The position numbers and the translations under genes are program-made. Shown in pieces: positions 13,596 to 26,577 of a stretch of 64,000 nucleotides of DNA. Below the pieces are notes generated by a model. The model was not told the DNA's origin and ran no database searches. It saw only the letters and a program-made list of their open reading frames with translations. This DNA comes from Apostichopus japonicus (taxonomy: Eukaryota; Echinodermata; Holothuroidea; Aspidochirotida; Stichopodidae), in NCBI RefSeq assembly GCF_037975245.1, contig NC_092579.1, positions 19,054,678 to 19,118,677 on the forward strand, read 5' to 3'. Position 1 is the first letter of the stretch, and every line of letters starts with the position of its first letter.

Positions 13596-14175
13596 TTAAG
13601 CTGGTGTCACATGGTTCTTATATCAAGTCGGATGGTGCCACATGGCGCTTATATAACCAAGTGGGGTGGTGTCACATGTTTCTTATATAATCAAGTTGGG
13701 TGGTGTCACATGGTTCTTATATCATGAATTTGGGTGGTGTCACAGGGTTCTTATAGCATTAAGTCTGGTAGTGTCACATGGTTTAGATATCAAGTTGGGT
13801 GATGTCACATGGTTTTTATATAATCATGTCGGCCGGTGTCACATGGTTCCTATGTCATGAATTCGAATGGTGTCACATGGTTCTTATATCATCAATTTGA
13901 ATGGTGTCACATGGTTCTTATATCATCAATTTGAATGGTGTCACATGATTATGATATCATGAATTCGGTTGGTGTCACATGATTCTTATATCATGAATTC
14001 GGTTGTTGTCACATGATTCTTATATCATGAATTCGGATGGTGTCACATGGTTCCTATATCACCAAGTCAGGTGGTGTCACATGGTTCCTATATCAAGTCA
14101 GTTGGTGTCACATGGTTCTGATATCAAGTCGGGTGGTGTCACAAAGTTTTCATATCATCAGTTCAGTTCAGGTGG
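13596..14175. repeat. minisatellite, unit about 30 bp (GGTGGTGTCACATGGTTCTTATATCA)
   Basis: Around 18-19 imperfect tandem copies share the core GGTGTCACATGGTTCTTATATCA, followed by a variable linker such as AGTCGG or TGAATTCGG. The open frames over this array are a by-product of the repeat period and are not genes. Confidence 0.92.
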
Positions 14176-14824
14176 TGTTTTAATAAATGTGGTCTCACTG
14201 GATGCCTACCTGGGATATTTATGTAGTATGTAGCACATGCAATGGTCATAATGGTATACAGATGCAGATCATGGGAGTGGATAAATATCAATGGAGGTGG
14301 CATGAAAACTTTGCAGAAAAACAATTCCATTTAAGGATCACTTCAGCCTAGATGTGCGACAAGCCCAACACAATTAAAACTGTGTGCAGGGTTTGCTTTT
14401 TTCTTGTCTTCTGTATGTATGTCTGTCTGTTGTCTTTAATGATACACAAGGAGAATATCATAATACGTACATTGAGTAATCTACATGGTAGGTTGCTCAC
14501 AAGTCTAACATGTAACACCTTAACAGCCAACAATACATTATTAGAGCAAGATTGTTGTCAAAGCTTCCCTTCCAGGCCAGGCATAAGCCTAATAGGAGGA
14601 CCTTGACCTAATCTGGCCCACTGGCCACCTTTTTGGAACCTCTGCATTAGTGCTTGACGTCAATATGTCTGCTATTAAGCATTTCCGAATCGGGAAGAGA
14701 ACATTGATATACCATAAAATAATATTCAATGTTAAATTTTGTATTACAGAGGTATTTTACATGGCGGCAGATAAACGTTAATGCAACAAGCTACCCTTCT
14801 TCAGCCAGTTAGGACAATTTCCTA

Positions 14825-15005
14825 ACAATGTTAATACCACTGTTTTACTGTCCTACTATATCCTGCTTCAAAGCAGTTCGTACTGAAAGTACAAACAGTT
14901 CCTAACCATTAACAATGATAGAAATAGGATATAAATACTGCTCATACTGTCGATAGAGAGTTCTTTGATAGGAGAAACGAAAAAACAGTCTAGACAATAT
15001 TGGGT
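14825..15005. repeat. foldback repeat family, copy 2
   Basis: The sequence matches the repeat at 10970-11240: CAATGTTAATACCACTG, TTTACTGTCC, CTGCTTCAAAGCAG and CAGTTCCTAACC. It is followed by a partly inverted half ending GACAATATTG. The outer ends read CAATGTTAATACC and GACAATATTG, which are nearly complementary. Confidence 0.55.
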
Positions 15006-15033
15006 GTCCCGTTCAATGATAAACGAGATAAGT

Positions 15034-15207
15034 CAGGCGCGTAGCCAAGGTGGGGGGGACGAAGGGGGCAGCTGCCTCCCCCCCTTTGAGCATACTTTAA
15101 AAAAATTTTTTTTAATGTTTTTATGATATCGCTAGTAATTTCAAGAGAAAATAGAAAATTGCCCACATTTTCGCCCCTCCCCTGGCAAATTCCTCGCTAC
15201 ACGCCTG
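15034..15207. mobile_element. short non-autonomous hAT-type element
   Basis: The 174-bp element starts CAGGCGCGTAGC and ends GCTACACGCCTG, near-perfect terminal inverted repeats of the CAGGGGCGTAGCC type common in hAT transposons. The 8-bp flanks are AGATAAGT on the left and AGGTTAGT on the right. Six of eight bases match, which fits an old 8-bp target-site duplication. The inside contains C- and G-runs and no coding sequence. Confidence 0.7.
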
Positions 15208-15644
15208 AGGTTAGTTCCCTTGATTTTTATCTTCTCTATCACAAGTTTATTATGAGATTATCTGATTCTAAGGACAGCTGATTGTGTAAATATTCTTGAC
15301 CATCTTTGGGCTTCTTATCGATTTAGTTGAGATTTATGTCTATTTTAAGACATCACAGATCATCGTATAGGTTCTCAATTTTCTTTTGTACAAATAGAAA
15401 CTGCAATAATTTCTTTATTTAATTTTTTCATTGGTTCGGTGACACTTCGAACCAGTTTTAATGGCACATAACCTTGACTTGCGTCTTTCACGTCAATAGC
15501 AGACCTGTACAGTTTAGAGAAAGCCTCATTCATTACGTGACCAGATTCCAATGACCACATCTGCACCAGATGCTATTATTTGACTTTTTGGATGTTCGTT
15601 TCTAATGATTGGTTACTTGAGTCGGCAGGATTTGAAGAAATATG

Positions 15645-15728
15645 CCTGTTTCATGGATCCTAAGATAATTGAAGGGTACAACAAACTTATTGATCCTAAG
15701 ATAATTGAAGGGTAATACAAACTTATGT
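15645..15728. repeat. short tandem duplication, unit about 36-37 bp, two copies
   Basis: GATCCTAAGATAATTGAAGG is repeated about 36 bp apart, with the trailing GTACAACAAACTTATT / GTAATACAAACTTATG also conserved. Open frames here repeat the same residues and are artefacts of the duplication. Confidence 0.8.
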
Positions 15729-17269
15729 AATGTTTTTTTCTTTTTCCTTTGTTGGTTTTCAGATAACTTGCCAACTTTGAGCAAGTCAAGGTACTTGTGG
15801 AAGTACAAGGTTGGAATATCAATAAATTTTCTGCAAACTGAGTTTCTATGACAACTCCAAGTGTTTTACAATGTAAAATGTTAAGTTCAGTATAAATTCG
15901 ATATGCAAAGTGGTACAAACAAAACAAAATGGTTTCTATATACACAGACGGACAGGGTGATGTCTGTCTGTTCGTTATGAACTTACGATGAGAGGATAGT
16001 TTCATAAAAAAGCATGATTTCATTCATTTTTCTTACAAATATATGGTTGGTAGCACACTATGACTTTGTCATTTGAATATTTCATGTATATATATATTAT
16101 TTGGGGGGAGGGGAGGAGGGAGGGGGTGAGAGAGGGAGGGGGATAAGCATGTTTTATTATTTTGCCCTCTTTTGTAGGATAAATGCAGTGACATCATATA
16201 ATCTCGCACTGAAAAGATTCTTTCCATCGTTATAGAGAATTAAAGGTAGCAGTTTTGGCCCCAGATTTTAGCATGCCTAAAGTTATCAAAAGTAACCTAC
16301 AGGCCATTCTGACCCCCTAAAAATCGGTTCTGACCCCCTCAAGTATTCAGAGACATGGAGCAGCAGTTACTTAGACAATGAAATATCTCAGTGCTCAGGA
16401 AAAGTGGTTTCAGGGTGGCAGCATAAAATAGCCCTTGAAGTTTCAACAGGTTTTTGACAATAAAAGATTGAACATGCAGAACCTTTATAAAAATATTTTT
16501 TGAATGTAGTCATCTTTAGCTAATAACAAGTTTTAATTCGATCATTACAAGGTTTTTAATGGGGACCCTTTAACAACAACAAAAAACCAGCAGATGATAT
16601 CAGAATTTCATAACTTCTGGCCACAAATCTTATGGTCCATAATTTTAACTAACTTGATCAAGGCCCACCCTACTCCCCACACCCTGTTCCTGCTCCCCAT
16701 CACCCCCCTCCCACACACACCCTTTACCATCCCCTCCCTTTCATGCATCTGTTTTCAAATGACATTTTAAATTTATAAAAACTCCTGATGCTCTCAGTGA
16801 ATTACACAATTTTAAAGGTAGGGGAAGGTGGTGGGGTACGAGGAAGAAGACCAACTCTTCTGCCTACTCCCCCCCCCACCACCAAGTCCTAGTATGAACA
16901 CTTTTGGACTGTTATTTGTTCATTATGGAGCTGGGTCCTGGTCCAAACAAACAGCTTCTTGATCAAATTCTTGTTGTGAGATGCTCTAAGATGACAAGAC
17001 CAAAAAACAAAGACAATGGAGATAAATTTGCTTGAGGTGTGTAATACTAGTAACATAATTAATTACAACATATCCTTAACATTACAAAAATAATACTGCT
17101 CCTGCAACAATAATGCTGTTTCTGCAACATTAATGCCATTCTGCAGAAATAATGCTATTCTGCAACAACAATTCTGTTCTGCAGCAGTTCACTGTATCAA
17201 CAAGCAAAGAAGAACATGAGTAAATGTATAATATATACTTTTATCCTTTTTCTGTAACAAGGAATTATT

Positions 17270-17700
17270 TTAAAGTCACACACGTTCTTTTGTTAGCAAA
17301 TGAAGTATCTTTAAGTCACACACATGTTTTGTCAGCAATGAGGTATTTCGAAGTCACACATATTATGTCAACAATGAGATATTTCACAGTCACACACTTT
17401 TTTCAACAAAAAGTCACACACTTTTTGTCAACAAAGAGACAATTCAGTCACACACATTTTGTCAACAATGAGAAATTTCACAGTCACACACACATTTTGT
17501 CAGCAATGAGATATCTCACAGTCCCATACATTCTTTGTCAGCAATGGGGAAGTTCTCCACAGTCATACATATTCTTTATAAGCAATGAGGTTTTTCACTG
17601 TCACACTCATTCTTTATTAACAATGAAGTACCTCACTATCACACACATTCCTTATCAGTTAATGAGGTAGGTTACAGACATACATTCCTTATCAGCCTAC
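17270..17700. repeat. minisatellite just downstream of CRY-DASH (unit about 35-40 bp)
   Basis: About eleven imperfect units share AGTCACACACATTTTGTCA and AGCAATGAGATATTTCAC. The array starts only 34 bp past the CRY-DASH stop codon on the minus strand. It also contains a candidate minus-strand AATAAA at 17613-17618, so the CRY-DASH 3' UTR may be composed partly of this repeat. The open frame across it is an artefact of the repeat. Confidence 0.85.
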
Positions 17701-17733
17701 TTTTCTATTGTGCCTCACAGGGACGATCAACCA

Positions 17734-20700
17734 CTACTTCTTCTGGCTGCTTGAGAAGTAGAAGTCCATACCTCTCTGCTTCCCTCTACTATGCCCTCCT
17801 TTGCCTCTTCCTCCACCACTGGCACCCCTATTACCTCCTTTGTTCTAAAATGACAAAAGAAAACAAACAAATTTTGAAGACTACAATAAAAATTAGAAGT
17901 TGAAAAATATGATGAAACACAAAGAATGATAAAAAGAAAATCCATGGACCAAATGACATCTTCATACTTTGTCATTGCTCATTTAAAAATACAATTTTAT
18001 CTATTTCATTTTGGCAAGGAAGGCAGTATTGCAACTATTCTGTGTTGTGTCACATAGGGGACTCCATAAGGACCAGTGCAATTTTATTATACCTTTTTTT
18101 TTCGACCTAGAAACTGTTAAGTGAATCAACAATTGAACGCATAGAATTGATCTCAACCGTCTTTCAATAAGAAAAGTTTACTTTACTAAAGTCATGTTGT
18201 TCTCTAAAGTAACTTAGAAGAACAATTCAATTATATAATTATTTTCCGACCCTTTTAAAGGAGAAACATAATCTACTCATCCTCTTGCTGCAAGTACCTT
18301 ACTGGGACATTGCAAATATTTGAAATTGTTACATTTTGTCTGGAAAAAAAAAACTTGAAGCCAACATGAATCATGAAATGTATGCACTTTGCAAAAAATT
18401 TTTTTATTTTTCTATTTCAAAGTTTGCATCCAATTTTGTCTTTAATATTGGATTTAAAGGAAGAACATCACTGTCATTCATATTGTGTAACCTTTTACAA
18501 CCCTATTGAGCAAACTGGATAGGAACTTACGTTGCGATGGCTATGCCTGTTCCACTCGGGAGCTTTCACTATGGGATTAGGGTACGTCTCACCCAGAGAT
18601 ACCTCTGACTGTCTCAAGGCCCCCAAGCTGAGGGTCCATGGAGTGTGGACCGAGCCGTCACGGATGGTATTAAGTTCAGGGATCCACTGCCTGATGTAAT
18701 CTCCCTGTATGACCAACAAGAACACTGTTAAAACCCTCAACAGTTACAAATTGACTCATCCTTGGCGCTTTATTGTGAGTTTTAATGATGAGGGCTGTGG
18801 GCAGACGCAACCATCAGTGAAAATCTTCGACAATGAATGTTTTGGGAGCGAACACAAGTCAAACAAGATACAATTCCTGGTGTACAATAAAAACATGAGT
18901 TCATGATTTGATATGTTGTTTGAGAGGGAGGATTGACTACTTCCCATCCATATACCTGTACCATGATAACACCCTCCACGTCCCTAAGGCACCAACCATA
19001 TGCATATCCTTCTCCTAGCTCCCATTTATTGAGTCTTGCAGGTACAACCAAAAAATTAGAGAGCTGGAAGAGTTTACAGAGGTACCTTGACCCTGACATT
19101 TTCTGCGTACTTTGGATAATCCAGGACTGCCCTTTATTGTACTAATATACACCAATGGATGTATGCATCCAAACATACTCCACCAAAGAACTGTAGATAA
19201 ACCCCTCTAGGAAAGACTATTAGATGTCCTCATTGGCCACAAAGTAGAAATCCTAAACACGTTGCTGCGTCGTAAATAAATACCTGGGGATCATAATCCA
19301 ATCCTTGTTTCACCATATTAAACTTGCGGTCTTGTCTTGGGTCGTTACCAACACCAGCAGAGTACAACCAGTTACCATAGTTACTACACACATCATGATC
19401 CACCTGTAACCACAAAAGAGAAAACCTTAAATATGAATATGCTTGAGGGAAGAAATTAAATAAAGCTCTCACTGAGCATGAGATCGTGGATTGATACTGA
19501 TGAACTCGTGTTAAGACAGTTTAGGAATGCTGACGGTATTGTTTTACTGTAGGGAGGTAACAAGAAGCTAAATGAGCCCAAAAGAGGCAGCTCTAGATGC
19601 CCAAATATGGCACTCTTAAAGGTTAGACATTATCAGTTGAGGACAGGATTTCCTTTGAATTACCTTTTTATTTTGCAGTATAGTAAAGGCTTCATAATTG
19701 ACGCACCTTCGTAATTGACACACCATCAAATATTACAAGCAACGATACAGCAGGCAACCTAAACTTTTTGCAGCTAAGCAGAGTAACATATTTCATAAGT
19801 TTGAATCCATTTCATCTATGTGCTGATCAATTTGTGTTTTTTTTTTAAGCTTTCAACACCCTCCCCCCAGTTTTGCACATATTTTTGGGATTTGGAAATC
19901 TTACTCCTTAAAAATAACCAATATTACCTCAGCATGATACCACTACTCTCTGGGACCTGACCTGTCTGAGCTTAGGGACTCAGAGCATAGCAAACAGCAT
20001 TCAGAGTCAGTTGATGTATACTTACTCAAAAGTTACAGTTAACTTATCGAGGAATGTGTAAATTTAGGGGTATGAAAGAACCTGACATGGCAGACATTTT
20101 GTGGTCAAATTCTGCTCAACTGTATGTTGCATATGCACAGAACAATAAATATTTTGAGATCATTACATTTCTGGGGAACGAAAGATATGAAAAACACATC
20201 CAGTTGAGTGATTTGAATTTTTCCTTGATAGACATCGTTGATCAAATCCTTAAGTGCGTCAATTATGAGCCCACCATGCTACTTTGTCACTGGAACCCGG
20301 GTCAGCCGCTCCGACCTAGTTACGTCACTTGTTATATGTTAAGTATGGTAGTGTTATTGTAATGTTTAACAGTACACATGTGTGCTTCAGTTATTGGCAT
20401 AACATAAATGTGTCTAGTCATTCATTATGTATCTTTGGTATGTCGATCCACATTCTGCATTCGAGAGGCTCACATGTCAAAATCCTTTAATAAAACTGCC
20501 GTTCATCAGGCACCTACCTTAATGACTACATTTATATAGTTATAGTTAGCTGATATAAAAATATAGTAAGGTGAACATAATATTTCTCAAGAAATCCAGA
20601 GATATGATGACTCTGGGGGGAGGGGTCTACACTACATTTTCAGAGATGGGTGGAATTTTGAGGGCATCTCAGTGTTTGTGGTACTTTATTTTAAGGTTGA

Positions 20701-23700
20701 TGGCCCAATGCCCAATGTTGGTATGCAACTAAAACTGCGTAAACGAAACAAAATAGCTCACCAGTAAGTACTCAAACCACTCAGCACCTAACCGCCAATC
20801 CAGGCCTAAATCTTTCGTGAGAAAGCTTGCCACATTCTGTCGCCCTCTATTTGACATAAACCCTGTGGATTTAAGTTCTCTCATATTGCTGTCTACGAAT
20901 GGTACACCAGTCCTGCCATCTTTCCAAGCATCGAATAACCTCTGGTCTCGCTTCCAAGGTTTCCTGACTCCCATCAAGCCATGAAGATAAAACAGCCTGT
21001 CGCCAAATTTAAGGGCCACGAATTTAAAGTAATCACGCCAGATAAGTTCAAAAATTACCCTAAAGAGCAAAAAAAAAAATTAAAGAAACAAAGGAATGAT
21101 CGTGAGTAAATTATTTTGTAAACTCAATTACACAATTATGTTCAGTCTAAAGAGAATGTTTTAATAGAAATCTGTACCTACAGTAGGTACATTTTCAGGG
21201 TATTTGGCCTTTTGATCTGGTTCTTCTTGTGAATTTGTCTGACAATTACATGTATATGTGAAAGAGAAAAGAGTTATTCAATGTACTCACAAGGTTTAGT
21301 GATGTCCAAATTCCAGATCATTACACACCCTTTGTCTCTATCCTTTAGAATAGTTTCTTTTAGTTGGTTTTGATCATATTTTTAATGATTATCAAATCAT
21401 CCATTATTTATGATAATGCAATAAAAGTGGTAACATTTAAAGTTTCCCAAATTGTTGGTTTTTTTTTTTTTTTAGAATGTGATTCCTCCTGTTCAGAAAA
21501 CATATCTAGCTGATGAAATACTTAGAACTGATTCAAATTCATTCACAAATCGATAATTGAGTTTTGTTCTGTAGAAAAAAATCAATGTTTTTATTTGCTC
21601 TTTTAAAAAATCTTGGTTTGAGTAATTCTCCGTAGGTTTGGTAGATACAATATTTGACCAAATGACTACAGTTGTTTCAAGTGAACCTAGTTTTGGTAGA
21701 AACTTTTTGACCAAATGACTACAGTTGTTTCAAGTGAACGTAGGTTTTGGTAGAAACTTTTTGACCAAATGCCTACAGCTGTTTTAAGTGAACCTAGGTT
21801 TTGGTAGAAACTATTTGACCAATTGCCTACAGATGTTTTAAGAGAACCTAGGTTTGGTAGAAACCTTTTGACCAAATGCCTTCATCTGCTGTCAGTGAGC
21901 CTTACCAGTAAGTTGATTGATTAGAAGTTCTCTGTCTTTCGTACTTCTTCACCTCTTCGTAAATCTTCCTTGGAGAGAGGCAGCCGTGGGCCAGCCTTGA
22001 AGAGAACAGAACAAACTCTATCACATCATTAGCTTCATTCTTCTCCTACAATACTCATTCCACTCCTACTATAACGTCTGGAAGTACATTTATTATTCTT
22101 TATATTATAATTTATAGTTGAACATTGACCCTTAAAGTGTCCAGTACGTGTCGTCTTCGGTTCGGAAAACTGAATGTGTACCCTTTTCCTGACTGGCAGT
22201 CTGTGGTGGTCCACAATTAAAAAAACTGCAGTGTTTACAAACGTGACCAATCACGATGCAATAATTTTGCATGTGACCTAAACAAGCACCTTTCATTGAC
22301 AGAGAACAGTCATCGTGTGCACTCGTCAAATCCTTCAGCAGGTGAGGGTCAGTTGACAGAGCATTAGTCTTCAGGTCAATTGTGAACTGGGTCACAGGGG
22401 TAAAGTTCAGTTGGGTCGAGATTAGTCGGGCAGTATGCAATGCGCATTTCACTTTTCATTCTCTCTATATACTTCTATAGCAGCGATAACAAAACACAAA
22501 CACTAGATAAAAGAGTTCAATTATTAAGCTTTAATATTTGACCACACATTCATAAAGCAATAAACTTGACCTTTCTACATTGATGACAATTAAATCTGTT
22601 ACAATCTGATATTGAGCAAAATAGTCTTACTTGCAAAATTTCACTTTCTTCGTATGACAGAAAATTAAGGTGGAGATTGTTCTTAACAATGACAGTATAA
22701 TGGAAATATTCCACTGTATCTTTAGAGACGAGAATGTAACAAAAATGAAATAATGTGAGAATAAATAATAATCACCATGTTGAGAACTTTGTGGAATATT
22801 CTGATCCTATTAATCCATTTCTGGTTTCCTTATATGTTGAAATGTTATTCTGAAAGAGAAATATAAATCATTTTACACACTTACTTCATTTATATTGAAG
22901 ATATTTTATTCATTTACATATGAATGTTACACCAATGGACTAATATGCTTGAGACTTTTCAAAGGTTAAACCAGGGCCAAAGTTAATACAGCTGTATTTC
23001 AGGATTTTAACAAGCTCACTGAATATTTCACTCTCATGAAAGCAACAAGTAAAGTAAAAACCCAAGAAACTTATATGCAACTCAGTTAGCAGAATATTAA
23101 TTCTGCTAGAATTTTAATTTTTATTAACAGATTGGTTTTGTTGTGTCAACGACAAATGCTGTTTGTCACAGATATCTTACATAATTGCTTGCAAATCTCA
23201 CCCGGATACTTAGAGCACAACATCCTCTGGACTATAGGTTTACATCTTTAACTCTTTTCCCAGCTATTTCTAATTGACCGGAAAAAAACAAACAGATTGA
23301 TTTTACTTACAGATCCCCAGAAATATTGCTGAATTCGATCTAAACCAGTAGTTTCACCTCCTTTGAACGGGAAAGCTGTTCTACTGTCGTTGACAGGAGC
23401 TGTAAGAGAAAAGATTAACTAAAGGTAGTGTGAATGTACAAGAGTTATACCAGATGAACTAGTGAAATCAGGATTACAAATTCTGCCCTCTATCCAGCCC
23501 TTAGTTGGTGGTGTTCCCTATTTAGCCATTTCTTTGCTAAAGGTGCCAGTATTACAAATTCTGCCCTCTATCCAGCCCTTAGTTGGTGGTATTCCCTGAA
23601 TAGCCATTTCTTTGCTAAGGCTGCCAGTATTTCAAATTCTGCCCAGCCCTTAGTTTGTAGTATTCCCTATTTAGCCATTTCTTTGCTAAAGGTGCCAGTA

Positions 23701-26577
23701 TTACAAATTCTGCCCTCTATATTGCCCTTAGTTGGTGGTGTTCCCTATATAGCCACTTCTTTGCTAAAAAGGCTGCCAATATTACAAATTCTGCCCTCTA
23801 TCCATCCCTTAGTTGGTGGTGTTCCCTAAATAGCCATTTCTTTGCTAAGGTTGCCAGTAAACATCTGAATCAATCTTTGTAAAAGGTTCCATGCAATTAA
23901 TAACAATATAACCAAAAGGTATACTAAGTTTGTCACTTTCAAATGGAATACTTTACAGATTGTAAAAATATTCTAATTGATTAAAAAGAGAAAAAGGAAG
24001 CTATATGACGTCATCTTCATTTCAATTCTGGCCTACTTATTTGATTAATATAACTGATGGTTTGTTTAAATTCCTGCAAACTTTCAATTATAGTTACCCA
24101 ACTGCTGTAATAAAAGGTATAAAAATAAACTGATTTTTGCCATTTATTCCAGACATGTCGCCAGTGATTTTTCTTTATATTTTAATATAATTGATTTTTG
24201 CCTATGTTAACCACAACAGAGGCAATGACAAAGCATAAACCTATTGTAATTAATAAAGAGCAATTAGCAAATCAAATGGTACTGACCAGCTTGTCCCAAG
24301 TCTTCCATGGTGGGTAAATTTCCCTCTTCGATACCAGGAGGAAGAGGTCTGAACTGATCTGGCATTTGAAGGGTGCTCCTGATTGTTGCACCTCCTTCAC
24401 ACCTCTTGCGAAACTCAGTGAATACATCCGGCACCCTGCAAGATAAGAATATTTGCAAATCTCTTTGACTGGAAATTGATATTTAGTAATAAAACTTACT
24501 TATACATACAGGTCAGTTAGTTTTCTGATTCCTTGCCATACAATTTCTTCAATATTCAAAACCTTACATCATTATGATTGTCTTTCTTGAGTTGTTTCAG
24601 GGATTCTGCACAAACTTGGCTTATAAGGGAGCAATTACCTATCTGACTTGAATGGGATGTCATCTTTATGGAAGAGAGTTGATCCCCAGATCTTCTTGAT
24701 GCCAGTTCCGGCGAGATTCTTAACGAGAGCTGTCTGGACATCTAATTCTTCTTTGGTCACCTTCAAATTAATATCAAATGCAGCAAAATATAAGTATGAC
24801 TTGTCATGATTCATGAATATACATTTATGACCCGAGTACTTGTGTGACAACACACCTTGTGTGTAATGTGACAACACACCTCATGTGTTATTGTCAAATG
24901 TCACATGCGAAGTTTTCAACACAAGGGGACAATTAATTTCAATTTTAAAATTGCATTCTCTCAATCATGGAAAATATAGGAGAAAAGTTTAAATTACTTA
25001 GTTGTTAGGAAGACTGCCAATGAGTTTTTAGAACAGATCAAAAAGACTTTCATTTTATGATTTTACATTGTGTGTCCTATCAGCACTGACCCCCTCAGTA
25101 TGTCTATTTCACAAAAGACCTCTGATATCACATTATCCAAGGATCCTTTGTCTCGATTCATCAAAGAAATGACATCACTAACCTCTTCCTGGAATGCCAC
25201 TGCATGTACATTGCTTTTTCCAATGGTCTGTATAAGATCTGGAACAACCTTTTCAACTTCTCCTCTCCTTACAATGAGGCCGCTGAAATTTGGAGAATTC
25301 ACCAGCGATGAAGATATAAATGCTAAATTTAAGTTCCTCTGTGTAAAAACGTATTCTGGCTGGCATAAAAGTGTGCTATTTAGTATCTGTTTTTTTAACA
25401 TTACAATTCTATTAACTGTTCCCCGAAATGTTTGATGCCTTTTAAAATTATTTATCTGACATTATAATTCCTACAAATTTGATTTTGAGAAAAGGAATTT
25501 AAGCAACATTTAGGGGCAACATACCTGCCTGCTTTTTTGAGGATGGACCTCAAGTCTCCCAGGCTCTCTAGGAGAAACTTCAATCTAAAAGGTCCCGTCT
25601 TTGGAAAGTTGAAGTGCCAGGTCCCTTCATAGTGTCGTGGATCAAAACAGTAGATCGGCAGCACATGGTCTGCATTGTTGTGAGCCCAGAGCAAGACCTT
25701 GGTAGGTATTGAAATACAAAGAAACTCAGAAAGATAAGAGACTATGAATCAGCTTCTTCAATATAGCTGAATGTAAATTTGCCTTTGAAATATTAATTCC
25801 TTCCTTAAATGCAAAGATTTGAAGACGAGTGCAGAGAAAAAATTAGTGTTCAAGTTTTGTGTAGCAGTTTTAGGGGCTTTGAAGTTTGCCTATTGTAATG
25901 TACTCTATAGTTTTCGGTGTACAAAACTTGCTGTGTACATCTATACAATTGCATAGAAACCTGCTGAATTTGCATAGCATTTTGATTTGTGTTACCGGAT
26001 AAAGTATTCCCTGGAGTGTGTGCTTGAAACTATTTTAGTAACCAATTACCATGAAGCATGATTTGAGTGCAACTTTCACCAGGATGCTCTTGTTATGTTA
26101 GAATTTTCAAACTTCGAGACATACGTAGTTACCTCTGGAATTTTGCTTTGAAGATTGGTGATGGGGTACATGATAGGAAATCTTCTTAGGGATGGGAGAG
26201 GTAAGTGTCGCACTTGTGGTACATGATGAGAGGCAATTTTATATAATCACTCTGTTTATTCATAATATCAGGATTGGTGCTGCTATTGTAAATAACATAC
26301 GTGACAGTAAGTAGGGAAATTAATGCAACTATAGTTTGTTTTTTCTCATGCAACCAGCTCAGTTATATTTATTAATCAATCATTGTTTTGTAGCCTTTGT
26401 CATCCTTTTTTGTCAGCAAATGCAATAAGTGCAAATAAATAAAAATATACTTTTTGAATGTTCATTAGCATTACAGATCTCTCAACTAAGCCTTGCACTT
26501 ACCTCATTATCATGGTATCTCAGGTCATTTCGTAGCACACATATGACTATTCTTCCACCAAATTTGGTAGCTGACAT
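17734..26577 (-). CDS. CRY-DASH: Cryptochrome-DASH (CRY-DASH), complete, 12 coding exons, 524 aa
   Basis: CRY-DASH is a FAD- and usually folate-binding flavoprotein of the photolyase/cryptochrome family; family members repair cyclobutane dimers in single-stranded DNA. Exons in transcript order: 26577-26503, 25697-25525, 25282-25183, 24760-24639, 24435-24287, 23399-23311, 22849-22776, 21995-21906, 21059-20762, 19403-19284, 18704-18531, 17844-17734. All phases agree. The N-terminal Rossmann domain shows [14 protein letters not shown] (residues 12-25), then CFDPRHY and NFPKTG. The FAD domain shows TRNGLIG (exon 7), [34 protein letters not shown] (355-370), and [17 protein letters not shown] around 399-415. 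Trp402, Trp379 and Trp326 sit where the photolyase electron-transfer triad is expected. The C-terminus (about 489-513) is Gly/Arg/Lys-rich. A possible 5' UTR exon ends at 27860. A likely poly(A) signal is at 17613-17618. Confidence 0.97.
19480..20760. other. CRY-DASH intron 9, no other gene supported
   Basis: The longest open frame here (20054-20362, +) matches no domain I recognise and has no clear splice or promoter context. I see nothing else of note except a G-rich run at about 20616-20627. Confidence 0.4.
21650..21895. repeat. tandem repeat, unit 53-54 bp, in CRY-DASH intron 8
   Basis: Four to five copies contain GACCAAATGACTACAGTTGT, then TTCAAGTGAACCTAG and TTTTGGTAGAAACTTTT. The array ends 11 bp before the exon edge at 21906, close to the splice donor of exon 8. 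Overlapping open frames repeat the same peptide and are not genes. Confidence 0.88.
22776..22849 (-). other. short exon 7 of CRY-DASH
   Basis: This 74-bp exon encodes [20 protein letters not shown], the conserved flavin-domain segment between FWGS (exon 6) and [10 protein letters not shown] (exon 8). It is bordered by TTTCAG and GTGATT and ends two bases into the Trp codon completed by exon 8. It is too short for open-reading-frame tables, and without it the two neighbouring exons do not join in phase. Confidence 0.9.
23468..23865. repeat. tandem repeat, unit about 78 bp, in CRY-DASH intron 5
   Basis: Five copies contain TTACAAATTCTGCCCTCTAT, CCAGCCCTTAGTTGGTGGTG and TAGCCATTTCTTTGCTAA. The third copy is shortened and lacks CCTCTATC. 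The array lies between exon 6 (23311-23399) and exon 5 (24287-24435). Confidence 0.9.

Noticed and set aside
13666-14233. Plus-strand open frames with repeated VSHGSYI-like peptides
   Set aside because: They only mirror the 30-bp minisatellite and have no independent coding evidence.
17224-17670. 148-aa plus-strand frame with SHTHILSAMRYF repeats
   Set aside because: Translation of the tandem array downstream of CRY-DASH; no domain and no splice context.
20054-20362. 102-aa plus-strand frame in CRY-DASH intron 9
   Set aside because: No domain, no splice signals and antisense to an intron; most likely chance.
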